Part shown: in pieces, positions 17,759 through 26,070 of the stretch
Layout of the letters: the number at the start of each line of letters is the position of its first letter
Numbering within the stretch: the stretch's first letter is position 1
DNA from: Serratia sarumanii
Lineage (GTDB): Bacteria; Pseudomonadota; Gammaproteobacteria; Enterobacterales; Enterobacteriaceae
DNA length: 64,000 bases
Assembly (NCBI RefSeq): GCF_029962605.1
Contig: NZ_CP124750.1
Span: 1,860,001-1,924,000 of the forward strand
Reading direction: 5' to 3'
Made by a program: the position numbers and the translations under genes
The notes under the pieces: model-generated
What the model was told of the DNA's origin: nothing
What the model saw: the letters and a program-made list of their open reading frames with translations, nothing else
Database searches by the model: none

Positions 17759-19261
17759 TCAATCCAGCTTGGGATGCTGGTCGATCAGGATCTGCTTTTT
17801 CTTTTCCAATTCGGCGATCTGCGCGTTGATGTCCTCGACTTTCTGTTCGATGTTGTCGTAGGTCTCCTGCAGCAGCTCTTTCGCTTCTGAGCGGTCCGAA
17901 GCGGCCGGCGTCGCGCCGCGCAGCGGCTTGTTGGCGGTTTCTTTCATGTACAGACCTGTGATAAGACCGATCACCGCCACAACCATCAGGTAGTAGGCCG
18001 GCATGTACAGGTTGCCGGTCGCTTCGACCAGCCAGGCGGCGGCGGTCGGCGTCGCACCGGCGATCAGCACCGAAATGTTGAACGAAATCGCCAGCGCGCT
18101 GTAACGGATGTGCGTCGGGAACATCGCCGGCAAAATCGAGGCCATCACCCCGGTGAAGGAGTTGAGCAGCACCGCCAGCACCAGCAGACCGACGAAGATC
18201 AGGCCAATCACGTTGCTGTTGATCAGAATGAAGCACGGGATCGCCAGCGCCAACAGGCCGATGCTGCCGCCGATAATGAACGGCTTACGGCCGATGCGGT
18301 CGCTGGTCAGGCCGATTACCGGCTGTACGAACAGCATGCCGATCATGATGGCGATGATGATCAGAACGCCGTGATCTTCCGAGTAGTGCAGGTTATGCGA
18401 CAGGTAGCTCGGCATGTAGGTCAGCAGCATGTAATAGGTCACGTTGGTGGAGATGACGATACCGACGCACACCAGCAAACTTTTCCAGTGTTTGGCCGCG
18501 ATCTCTTTGAACGAGGTTTTCGGCGGATTTTCGATGGCGTTGCGGTCATCTTTTTCCATCTTGTCCACGTGCTGCTGGAACGCCGGGGTTTCTTCCAGCG
18601 CATGGCGCAGATAGAGACCGATCAGGCCCAGCGGTGCGGCGATGAAGAACGGGATACGCCAGCCCCAGTCGAGGAAGTTGGCTTCGCCGACGATGCTGGA
18701 GATCAGCACCACCACGCCTGCGCCCATCACAAAGCCGGCGATGGAGCCGAAGTCCAGCCAGCTGCCCATAAAGCCGCGTTTGCGGTCCGGCGAGTATTCG
18801 GCGACGAAGATCGCCGCACCGGAATATTCACCGCCGACGGAGAAGCCCTGCGCCAGCTTGGCCAGCAGCAGCAGGATCGGTGCCCAGATACCGATCGACG
18901 CATAGGACGGGATCAGGCCGATACAGAAGGTGCTGACCGCCATGATGATAATGGTCACCGAGAGCACCTTTTGGCGACCGAACTTGTCGCCCATGGCGCC
19001 GAAGAATAGGCCGCCGAGCGGACGCACCAGGAAGGGCACGGAGAAGGTCGCCAGCGCGGCGATCATTTGCACGCCGGGAGAGGCGCCGGGGAAGAAGACC
19101 TGGCCAAGCGCATAGGCGACAAAGCCGTATACGCCGAAGTCGAACCACTCCATCGCGTTGCCCAGGGCCGCCGCGGTGATCGCCTTCTTGAGTTTGCTGT
19201 CATCGATGATGGTGATGTCGTTAATGTGCATCGGTTTATGTCGTTTTTTTCTTAACTTCAT
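17759..19261 (-). CDS. proP: Osmosensing proline/glycine betaine:H+ symporter ProP
   Basis: 500 residues, as in E. coli ProP. A 12-span MFS transporter begins near residue 27 (LGNAMEWFDFGVYGFVAYAL), with DKFGRQK and DRIGRKP loop motifs. The C-terminal tail (residues 455-498, YDNIEQKVEDINAQIAELEK) is the antiparallel coiled coil that tunes the osmolality at which ProP activates. It accumulates proline, betaine and ectoine under high osmolality. The region upstream holds a CRP-like box, matching CRP control of proP P1 in E. coli. Confidence 0.96.
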   Translation of the reverse strand: MKLRKKRHKPMHINDITIIDDSKLKKAITAAALGNAMEWFDFGVYGFVAYALGQVFFPGASPGVQMIAALATFSVPFLVRPLGGLFFGAMGDKFGRQKVLSVTIIIMAVSTFCIGLIPSYASIGIWAPILLLLAKLAQGFSVGGEYSGAAIFVAEYSPDRKRGFMGSWLDFGSIAGFVMGAGVVVLISSIVGEANFLDWGWRIPFFIAAPLGLIGLYLRHALEETPAFQQHVDKMEKDDRNAIENPPKTSFKEIAAKHWKSLLVCVGIVISTNVTYYMLLTYMPSYLSHNLHYSEDHGVLIIIAIMIGMLFVQPVIGLTSDRIGRKPFIIGGSIGLLALAIPCFILINSNVIGLIFVGLLVLAVLLNSFTGVMASILPAMFPTHIRYSALAISFNISVLIAGATPTAAAWLVEATGNLYMPAYYLMVVAVIGLITGLYMKETANKPLRGATPAASDRSEAKELLQETYDNIEQKVEDINAQIAELEKKKQILIDQHPKLD

Positions 19262-19386
19262 ATAATCATCCCTTAATGAATTATTCGTTGTTCGTGAAAG
19301 CGTAATCTCCGTTCACTGTTGTTTTCGAGTTATCAAATCGGCTAATCGAATCGCGGTTCAAGACGATTCATTATCCACATTTAAGT

Positions 19387-19402
19387 TGGGATGTGGATCA
19401 CA
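19387..19402. promoter_or_regulatory. CRP-box-like site upstream of proP
   Basis: TGGGA-N6-TCACA matches nine of ten consensus positions, with AT-rich flanks, about 126-141 bp upstream of the proP start. E. coli proP P1 also carries a CRP site. Confidence 0.5.
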
Positions 19403-19640
19403 AAATATCGTCGTTTATGCCAAGGTTATGTCATTTAGGTGACTAATTATTTTGCATCTATAGCTTAACGTTATATCTTGCGCCGATCAAATCCAGCAGT
19501 TTAACTTAAGTGTTTGCACCGATTTGGTGCGAGAATGGTCTAATAATTGTGCGATTTGACGGTTTTTCGTCTGATTAGGTATGTTTGAAGTATAGAGAGT
19601 ACGGGAGATAAAACAGGAAAAATTGATGTGTTCACCGCTA

Positions 19641-19669
19641 AAAAATCACCTGGCCGGAGGATGGCCAGG
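19641..19669 (-). terminator. Intrinsic terminator of the efflux operon
   Basis: On the minus strand CCTGGCC, a seven-base loop, GGCCAGG and TGATTTTTT follow about ten bases after the outer-membrane gene's stop. Confidence 0.85.
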
Positions 19670-19678
19670 CTGTTTGGT

Positions 19679-21046
19679 TTAGGGTACCGACGAACCGCCG
19701 AATTCCAGATAGATTTTCGCCAGGTTCTGGTACTGCGCGAAGCGGTTCTCGTCCACCGCCAGTTCCGCTTGACGGCGCTGCTCCTGAGCATTTAGCCAGT
19801 CGGTAATGGTGACGGCGCCCTGCCGGTAACGCACCTCGTTCAGCCGCTCCGATTTGCGCGCCAATGCCAGCGAGGCCTGCAGCTGCGTCTCTTGCGCCCG
19901 CAGCTGTGCGCGCAGCGACAGGGCGTTATTCACATCACCCATCGCCTTGTACAGCGCCTGCCTGAAGGCCAGCACCTGCTGTTCGTAGTCGTTACGGGCG
20001 ATCTTGATATCCACCCCCATTTGCCGCCATTGCAGGAATGGCAACGTCAGGCCGGCGCCGAGGCTGCCCGTCGGGTTGCGCAGGAACTCCAGCAGCGCGC
20101 TGCTGCTGGCGCCCAGCGAGCCGGTCAGGCTGAACGCGGGATAGTACTGCAGACGTTTCTCGTCGACGTTGGCCAGGGCGGCGCGCAACCGCAGCTCTTT
20201 GGCGCTGAGATCCGGGCGCCGGCTCAAGACGCTGGCGGGGATGCCGGTGTTGATCTGCGGCATCGCCGTCGTCGGCAGACGCGCGGGCGCGATAGTGGCC
20301 TGGCCTGAAGGCGCGCCCAACAGCACCGTCTGTTCATTCAGCGCCTGTTGACGATCGTGTTGCAACGCCAGCAGCCGGCTTTCCTGCGTCAGCACGTTCT
20401 GTTCCGCGTTCACCACGTCCAGCGCCGAGATGCTGCCGGCCCGGTAGCGGGCGTTGGCCAGCCGCAGCGTCTGTTTGGCGTAGGCGATGCTCGCCTGGCT
20501 GACGCCGATCTGCTGATTGAGGAAGCCGATGCGCCAGTAATTCGTGGCGGCGTTGGCCAGCAGCGTCAGGCGCGCCGTTTGCAGATCCTGCTCGGAAGCC
20601 TGGCTGGCCCACTCGGCGGCATCGCGCTGGCGCGCCAGTTTGCCCCAAAGGTCGACTTCATAGCTCGTAGAGAGCGTCGCGCCGCTGGTTTTATTCCAGG
20701 CGGAGGACTCCGACAGCGGGCGATTGATGCCGCTGTTCAACGAGGCGTTGACGTCGGGGGCGGTGCTGATGCCGACGCGTTCCGCCTCGAGCCGCGCACG
20801 GTAGACGCGCAGCACGGCGACGGCCAGATCGTTGTTGCTGGCCATCACCTGTTGCAGCCAGCGATCGAGCTCGGGATCGTGGAAATCGCGCCAGTCGAAC
20901 GGCGTCGGCGCGGCGTTGTCGGCGGCGTGCTGCCAGCTCGTCGGATAGTTGACCTGCGGCGCCCGGTAGTCGCTTTTCAGGGCATTGCCGCAGCCGGCGG
21001 TGAGCAGGGCGGCGAGGCTTAACGCCAGGGGAGATAAAATTTTCAT
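19679..21046 (-). CDS. NodT-family outer-membrane efflux lipoprotein
   Basis: 455 residues with lipobox LTAGC (Cys19). It has the two-fold repeated TolC-like architecture; FDWRDFHDPELDRWLQQVM near residue 55 and SRRPDLSAKELRLRAALANV near 280 are typical. It should form the trimeric outer-membrane channel of a tripartite exporter. The gene is three bases after macB, so it belongs to the same operon and probably serves that pump instead of TolC. The PvdT-OpmQ type systems of Pseudomonas have this same layout. The exported compound is unknown. Confidence 0.9.
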   Translation of the reverse strand: MKILSPLALSLAALLTAGCGNALKSDYRAPQVNYPTSWQHAADNAAPTPFDWRDFHDPELDRWLQQVMASNNDLAVAVLRVYRARLEAERVGISTAPDVNASLNSGINRPLSESSAWNKTSGATLSTSYEVDLWGKLARQRDAAEWASQASEQDLQTARLTLLANAATNYWRIGFLNQQIGVSQASIAYAKQTLRLANARYRAGSISALDVVNAEQNVLTQESRLLALQHDRQQALNEQTVLLGAPSGQATIAPARLPTTAMPQINTGIPASVLSRRPDLSAKELRLRAALANVDEKRLQYYPAFSLTGSLGASSSALLEFLRNPTGSLGAGLTLPFLQWRQMGVDIKIARNDYEQQVLAFRQALYKAMGDVNNALSLRAQLRAQETQLQASLALARKSERLNEVRYRQGAVTITDWLNAQEQRRQAELAVDENRFAQYQNLAKIYLEFGGSSVP

Positions 21047-21049
21047 GGG

Positions 21050-22987
21050 TTACTCGCTGGCCAATGAAACGACCGGATCCATCCTTGCCGCTTTGCGGGC
21101 GGGGAGATAACCGAAGATCATGCCGATTAAGGTTGAACAGAAAAACGCCGTCGCGGCGGCTTGCCAGGAATAGATGGCGGTGAACATGCCGCCCGCCAGC
21201 GAGGTGAACAGCGAACCGGCGGCGAACGACAGCGCGATGCCCAATGCGCCGCCGATCAAACAGACCAGCACCGCCTCGATCATGAACTGTTGCATGATAT
21301 CGCCGCGCCTTGCGCCGACCGCCATGCGCACGCCGATCTCATGGGTGCGCTCGGTCACCGAGACCAGCATGATGTTCATCACGCCCAGGCTGCCGATCAC
21401 CAGCGAGATCGAGGCCACCATCAGGATCAGCAAACTGAGCGTCATCGAGGTGCGCTCGATCGATTTACGGAACTGATCGCGGTTGAACGTCATGAAATCC
21501 TTGACGCCATGGCGCTGGGTCAGCAACTGCGTAATGGCGCTGACGGCGGCTTCGCTGGCGACGTCATCCTTCAGCCGCACGGTAATGCCGCTGAGCGTGG
21601 TTTTGCCGACCATGCGGTACATCACCGTGCTGTAAGGCATCCAGACGCTGATGCGGTTGGGCGCATAGTTGCGTTCGCTTTTGGCGACGCCGACCACCCG
21701 CGCCGGCACTGAGCCGAGAAACACGATCTGGCCGAGCGGCTCGACGCCGAAATCGCCGAACAGCGCCTGGCGCGCGTTGTCGTCGATGATCACCTCCTGC
21801 AGCGCGTTGCGATCGTCGCGGAAGGTGGCGCCTTGCACCAGCGTGATGCCGTTGACGCGGAAATAATCGCGCCCGACGCCGGTGATTGACGCGGTGGAGG
21901 ATTTGCTGCGAAAACGGATGCTGTCGGACGCGCTGACTTCCGGGCTGACGCTGTCGACGAAGCTTTGCTGCGCCAGCGCGTCGGCATCGGCCGGCACCAG
22001 GGTGCGGATGCTGTCGATGGCGTCGTCGAAGAAGTCGCGCCCCGGATAGATGCTCACCACGTTGGTGCCGAGCCCCTTGATATTCTCCAGCGTGCGCTGT
22101 TTGGCGCCTTCGCCCAGCGCGACTACCGTAACCACGGCGGCGATGCCGAAGATAATGCCGGTCATGGTCAACGCGGTGCGCAGGCGGTGGGCGTTCATCG
22201 CCTTCAGCGCCATGTGCAGCGACTCGCGGGTGCGGTCGATAAGACTTTGCCAGCCGCTTTGCCGGCTGCGGTTCGGCGGCGGCAGCGCTGCGGCGGGTGC
22301 CGATTGGCGGCCGCTGTCAGCGATGATTTTGCCGTCTTGCAGTTCGATGACGCGCTGCGCATGTTGCGCCACTTTCATATCGTGGGTGACGATCACCACG
22401 GTGTGGCCGCGTTGGTTCAGCTCGCTGAGGATCGCCAGCACTTCCTGGCCGGATTGGGTGTCCAGCGCGCCGGTTGGTTCGTCCGCCAGGATAATTTCGC
22501 CGCCGTTGATCAGCGAGCGCGCGATGCTGACGCGCTGCTGCTGGCCGCCGGAAAGCTGGCCGGGCTTGTGGTCTTCGCGCCCCTCCAGGCCCAACCGCGC
22601 CAGCAGTTGCGCCGCCCGCTGCCGCCGCTGATCGCGCCGGGCGTTGGCGTAGATGGCCGGAATTTCAACGTTGCCCAGCGCGCTGAGATCGGGCATCAGG
22701 TGGTAACGCTGGAAGATAAAGCCGATATGCTCGCGGCGCAGGCGGGCCAGTTCGTCCGGCGACAGGTGGGCGGCGTTCTGGCCGCTGATGTAATAGTCGC
22801 CGCGATCCGGCACATCGAGGCAGCCCATGATGTTCATCAGCGTCGATTTGCCGGAACCGGAGGCGCCGATGATCGCCACCAGTTCGCCGGCGGCGATGGT
22901 CAAATCGATGTCTTTCAACACCGTCAGCGCCTGGCCGCCGTTGGTGTACGTTCGGCTGATGCCTTTTAGCTCGATGATCGCGTTCAC
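21050..22987 (-). CDS. macB: MacB-type ABC exporter, ATPase-permease fusion
   Basis: 645 residues. An N-terminal ABC ATPase has Walker A GASGSGKSTL (41-50), signature LSGGQQQRV and Walker B ILADEPTGALD. Then come a first membrane helix (RTALTMTGIIFGIAAVVTV), a large periplasmic domain, and three C-terminal helices with the FtsX-like VTERTHEIGVRMAVGARR. MacB dimers drive export through a periplasmic adaptor and outer-membrane channel; known substrates are macrolides, heme, lipopeptides and siderophores. It starts at GTG, overlapping the macA stop (GTGA). Confidence 0.92.
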   Translation of the reverse strand: MNAIIELKGISRTYTNGGQALTVLKDIDLTIAAGELVAIIGASGSGKSTLMNIMGCLDVPDRGDYYISGQNAAHLSPDELARLRREHIGFIFQRYHLMPDLSALGNVEIPAIYANARRDQRRQRAAQLLARLGLEGREDHKPGQLSGGQQQRVSIARSLINGGEIILADEPTGALDTQSGQEVLAILSELNQRGHTVVIVTHDMKVAQHAQRVIELQDGKIIADSGRQSAPAAALPPPNRSRQSGWQSLIDRTRESLHMALKAMNAHRLRTALTMTGIIFGIAAVVTVVALGEGAKQRTLENIKGLGTNVVSIYPGRDFFDDAIDSIRTLVPADADALAQQSFVDSVSPEVSASDSIRFRSKSSTASITGVGRDYFRVNGITLVQGATFRDDRNALQEVIIDDNARQALFGDFGVEPLGQIVFLGSVPARVVGVAKSERNYAPNRISVWMPYSTVMYRMVGKTTLSGITVRLKDDVASEAAVSAITQLLTQRHGVKDFMTFNRDQFRKSIERTSMTLSLLILMVASISLVIGSLGVMNIMLVSVTERTHEIGVRMAVGARRGDIMQQFMIEAVLVCLIGGALGIALSFAAGSLFTSLAGGMFTAIYSWQAAATAFFCSTLIGMIFGYLPARKAARMDPVVSLASE

Positions 22988-24189
22988 AGGAAGATGCCAT
23001 CCTCAGCCGGCTTGGCGGCGGTCTGCGACAGCACCACGGTTTCACCGGCTTTCAGGCCGCTGAGGATCTGAATGTCGACGTTGTTGGTGATGCCGGTAGT
23101 CACTTCGCGCGTTTCCAGCCGCTGATCCTGAGTCAGCACCTGCACCTGTTGCCCTTTTCCTTCGGTTTTATGCACCGCCTGGATCGGCACCAGCAGGGTG
23201 TTCTTTGCTTCGCCGAGCAGCAAGGACACCTGCGCGGTCATGGCGATGCGCAGGCGGTTTTCCGGGTTGGGCACGTCCAGCAGCGCGTTGTAATAGACCG
23301 AGGCATTCGAGGTGCCGGAGCCGGAAGCGGAGCTGGTGCCGGCGAGCGAGTCGTCTTTCATCACCGATTCAGGCGCCAGCTCGATGGTGCGCAGCGTGGC
23401 GTCGTAGCGCTTATCCGGATCGGAGAAAATGGTGAAGTAAGCCTTTTGCCCCGGCGAAATACGGGTGATGTCGGCTTCGGAGATCTGCGCCTTGATGGTC
23501 ATCGTATCCAGCCGCGCCAGCTTGACGATGGTCGGCGCGCTTTGGCTGGAGTTGACCGTTTGCCCCTGCTGCGTGACCACGGCGATAACAATGCCGTCCA
23601 TCGGCGCGACCACGCGGGTATAGCCCAGATCGATTTTTTTCTTCTCGACTTCGATCTGCGATTGCACCAACTGCGCATTGAGTGCCTGCAGATCGGCGCG
23701 AGTGGTGGCGAGCGAGGCTTCGGCGGTCTCGAAGTCTTCCCGCGAACTGGCTTCGTCGTTCAGCATGCGGCGCTGGCGTTTAAAACGCGACTCTGCCTGT
23801 TTCAACAAGGCCTGTTTGGCTAACATATTGGCTTTAACTACGTTCAGCGCCGCCTCGGCGTTGCGCAGATCGTTGCGCTGTTGCAGATCGTCGATGTCGG
23901 CGATCGGTTGCCCTTTGGTGACGCGATCGCCCAGTTTGACCTTCAGTGATTTCACTTCACCGGAGACCCGCGCACCGACGTTAACGCGTTCGACGGCATC
24001 CAGTCGCCCGGTGGCCAGCACGGCGTTCTCGATATCGCCCAGGCGGGCCGTTGCGGTAACGTAATCCTGCTGCGGCGGGCGTTGCCAATAGAGGGCCAGC
24101 GCGATGGCGACGCAGATGAAAATGATGACGGCGATCAACGCCAGACGACGGGGTGTGAGTTTCAGTGAAGTCATGCCCAGGTTTTCCAT
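22984..24189 (-). CDS. macA: MacA-type periplasmic adaptor subunit
   Basis: About 401 residues. An N-terminal membrane anchor (LALIAVIIFICVAIALALYW) is followed by a lipoyl half-motif, a long alpha-hairpin (residues about 110-190), the second lipoyl half (YTRVVAPMDGIVIAVV) and beta-barrel domains. It bridges MacB and the outer-membrane channel and stimulates MacB ATPase. The start is uncertain: ATG 24189 or ATG 24174, neither with a strong ribosome site. The three genes form one operon in the order adaptor, pump, channel. Confidence 0.88.
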   Translation of the reverse strand: MENLGMTSLKLTPRRLALIAVIIFICVAIALALYWQRPPQQDYVTATARLGDIENAVLATGRLDAVERVNVGARVSGEVKSLKVKLGDRVTKGQPIADIDDLQQRNDLRNAEAALNVVKANMLAKQALLKQAESRFKRQRRMLNDEASSREDFETAEASLATTRADLQALNAQLVQSQIEVEKKKIDLGYTRVVAPMDGIVIAVVTQQGQTVNSSQSAPTIVKLARLDTMTIKAQISEADITRISPGQKAYFTIFSDPDKRYDATLRTIELAPESVMKDDSLAGTSSASGSGTSNASVYYNALLDVPNPENRLRIAMTAQVSLLLGEAKNTLLVPIQAVHKTEGKGQQVQVLTQDQRLETREVTTGITNNVDIQILSGLKAGETVVLSQTAAKPAEDGIFL

Positions 24190-24354
24190 AACGATAAAAG
24201 CGGCGGTTCCAGTCTGCCATCATGGCAGCGCCAGCTTGAACTGGCGCTAAACGTGAGGCGCTTTCCCGCTGGAAAGGAGATAGTAAAGGCTTTCCCGCTA
24301 AAGATCACGGCGAGTTATTATCCTTCGGGGTGCAACCGGCTGTGTGGCGCGTTA

Positions 24355-24374
24355 TACTGGGTAAAAAACCAGTA
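24355..24374. promoter_or_regulatory. LexA (SOS) box upstream of cho
   Basis: The 20-mer TACTG-N10-CAGTA fits the LexA consensus at both half-sites, with the exact CTG-N10-CAG core. It lies 31 bases before the cho start, in promoter position. E. coli cho is an SOS gene. Confidence 0.85.
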
Positions 24375-24404
24375 TTCATTCATTAGCAGGATAACGCCGC
24401 CGCC

Positions 24405-25253
24405 ATGATGCCAAACCGCCTCGAGCCGGAACTCGACATTTACCAATACCCGGAGCACCTGCGCGCCTGTCTGGCGCCGTTGCCCAAGGGGCCGGGCGTC
24501 TATCTGTTCCACGGCGAGAGCGAAAGCCTGCCGCTTTACATCGGTAAAAGCGTCAACGTACGCAGCCGGGTGATGGCGCATTTTCGCGCGCAGGACGAGG
24601 CGAAAATGCTGCGCCAAACCCGGCGCATCAGCTTTATCGAGACCGCCGGCGAGTTGGGTGCATTGCTGCTGGAGGCGCAGTTGATCAAGCAGCAACAACC
24701 GTTGTTCAACAAACGCCTGCGGCGCTCGAAACAGCTGTGTGCGCTGCGTCTGCTGGCGGATACGGTGACGATTGCCCACGCCAAAGAGATCGATTTCGCC
24801 GTCACGCCCCACCTCTACGGGCTGTTTGCCAATCGCCATGCCGCGCTGGAAAAACTGCGCGCCATCGCCGACGAGCATCGTTTATGTTATGGCAAGCTGG
24901 GGATCGACAAGCTGCCCGCGGGGCGAGCCTGCTTCCGCTACAGCCTGCGCAAGTGCGCCGGCGCCTGCTGCGGCGTGGAGTCGGCGCAGGAACATGCGCA
25001 GCGGCTCGGTGCGGCGCTTGAACAGCTGCGCATCGCCTGTTGGCCATTCGCCGGGCGCGTGGCGTTGGAAGAACAGGGCGAGACGCTGCGTCAGTACCAT
25101 GTGATTCACAATTGGTTTTATCTGGGCTCGGTCAGCAGCCTGGCGCAGGCGCAGCGGCTGCAGAGTGCGGCCAGCCATTTTGACAGCGATGGCTACAAGA
25201 TTTTGTGCAAGCCGCTCATGGCCGGCGATTATCGGATTATTGAGCTGCCGTAA
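24405..25253 (+). CDS. cho: Cho, UvrC-homologous excision-repair endonuclease
   Basis: 282 residues. It has a GIY-YIG nuclease domain (PGVYLFHGESESLPLYIGKS, residues 27-46) and the cysteine-rich CFRYSLRKCAGACCG region shared with the N-terminal half of UvrC, but lacks the C-terminal incision domain. Cho makes an alternative 3' incision at bulky lesions that UvrC handles poorly, together with UvrA and UvrB. A LexA box sits just upstream. The ATG at 24405 or the next at 24408 could be used; the ribosome site (AGGA) is rather distant. Confidence 0.93.
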   Translation: MMPNRLEPELDIYQYPEHLRACLAPLPKGPGVYLFHGESESLPLYIGKSVNVRSRVMAHFRAQDEAKMLRQTRRISFIETAGELGALLLEAQLIKQQQPLFNKRLRRSKQLCALRLLADTVTIAHAKEIDFAVTPHLYGLFANRHAALEKLRAIADEHRLCYGKLGIDKLPAGRACFRYSLRKCAGACCGVESAQEHAQRLGAALEQLRIACWPFAGRVALEEQGETLRQYHVIHNWFYLGSVSSLAQAQRLQSAASHFDSDGYKILCKPLMAGDYRIIELP

Positions 25254-25365
25254 TGCCATAACGCTGGCGATAGCCTAAGACTTATCTGTAAATTCAGCGC
25301 ATTATGCTAAAAAAGCTTGAGTCCATAATGTTGTTATGGATAATGGCGCCCCGAAGCGAAGGAAC

Positions 25366-25462
25366 GCGCTATTAACTCAGTTGGCAGAGTGATTGGTTTT
25401 ATAATGGCTTGTTTTGGCTTGAAAATTGATAGACGCGGGTTCGAGTCCTGCATAGCGCGCCA
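25366..25462 (+). tRNA. tRNA-like sequence with enlarged anticodon loop (probable pseudo-tRNA)
   Basis: 97 nt folding as a tRNA except at the anticodon. Acceptor GCGCTAT pairs perfectly with ATAGCGC (25366-25372 / 25452-25458), followed by G and encoded CCA. D stem ACTC/GAGT encloses AGTTGGCA. T stem GCGGG/CCTGC encloses TTCGAGT. The anticodon stem ATTGG/TTGAT (25392-25396 / 25426-25430) pairs mostly by wobble and encloses 29 nt instead of seven; TTTT/AAAA could extend it by four pairs. Inside the loop TGGCTTG occurs twice, ten bases apart. I cannot assign an amino acid. It may be a pseudogene or an attachment-site relic, or a structured RNA with another role. Confidence 0.6.
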
Positions 25463-25488
25463 GCTTTCTTCCCTTCATCTCACCGCGC

Positions 25489-25562
25489 TTACCGTAAAGC
25501 GCACCCGGGTTGATTTGCACTATCGGCTCCTCGTTGGGATTTTCGGGTGTGCTTTACCGTAA
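25489..25562. repeat. Imperfect 19-bp inverted repeat, 74 bp overall
   Basis: TTACCGTAAAGCGCACCCG (25489-25507) and CGGGTGTGCTTTACCGTAA (25544-25562) are inverted copies with 17 of 19 matches, separated by 36 bp. There is no T tract, so it is not a plain terminator. It begins 27 bases after the tRNA-like sequence. It could be a long hairpin in RNA, paired protein-binding sites, or the ends of a miniature element. Confidence 0.6.
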
Positions 25563-25647
25563 CCGCTGGCTTTCCTTCCTCTTTCTCTTTCGATCCTTTG
25601 CTAAACTGTAATCAGGCAGGCTTGCTGCCCGGCAACAGGAGGTCGAT

Positions 25648-25947
25648 ATGTCTCACTCCGAGCAACTGCAGGAACTCTTGCACCGCGTCGCCGCCCTCGA
25701 GGCGAGAGAGAAAGCGCTGAGCGCCGCGTCCAACGCTTATCAGGCGATTATCACCACCATGTTGGGCAATATGGAGAAGACCGAACGCGATCGGATCATC
25801 GCGATGATCGATCAGGCCCATGAAATCGCCTACGCCCGCGCCATTCAACGCAGCAACGAACCGCAAAAGCAGAAAATCAAACAGGCCGACGATGTGGCCC
25901 AGCGCATGTTCATGTTTGCGCAAGGCAAGGCCGCCCAACCGCGCTGA
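25648..25947 (+). CDS. IraP-like small protein (possible RssB anti-adaptor)
   Basis: 99 residues, preceded by CAGGAGG. An N-terminal coiled-coil helix is followed by AIITTMLGNMEKTERDRII, which lines up with IVTAMLRNMAQNDQQRLID of E. coli IraP, as do LL...VA..E...K.L residues before it. IraP binds RssB and stops RpoS degradation during phosphate starvation. The similarity is by eye and the C-terminal third differs, so the function is inferred. It is monocistronic with no neighbouring clue. Confidence 0.55.
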   Translation: MSHSEQLQELLHRVAALEAREKALSAASNAYQAIITTMLGNMEKTERDRIIAMIDQAHEIAYARAIQRSNEPQKQKIKQADDVAQRMFMFAQGKAAQPR

Positions 25948-26070
25948 AGCCGAACTATAACAGTTGCAGCCATTAAGTTGGCTAACTGATCTACCTGGCG
26001 AAACTGTACTTGTGTTACTTTTAGCGGTGAGATTTGATGGCAATGCTGTTTCCAGCATAAGGTTGTAACG

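Larger units (their letters stand above)
19262..19678. promoter_or_regulatory. proP control region
   Basis: 417 bp of AT-rich DNA between proP and the outer-membrane efflux gene. It contains the CRP-like box at 19387-19402 and, at its right end, the terminator of the efflux operon. In E. coli this region carries two promoters, one osmotic/CRP-linked and one Fis/RpoS-dependent. I see no gene in it. Confidence 0.55.
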
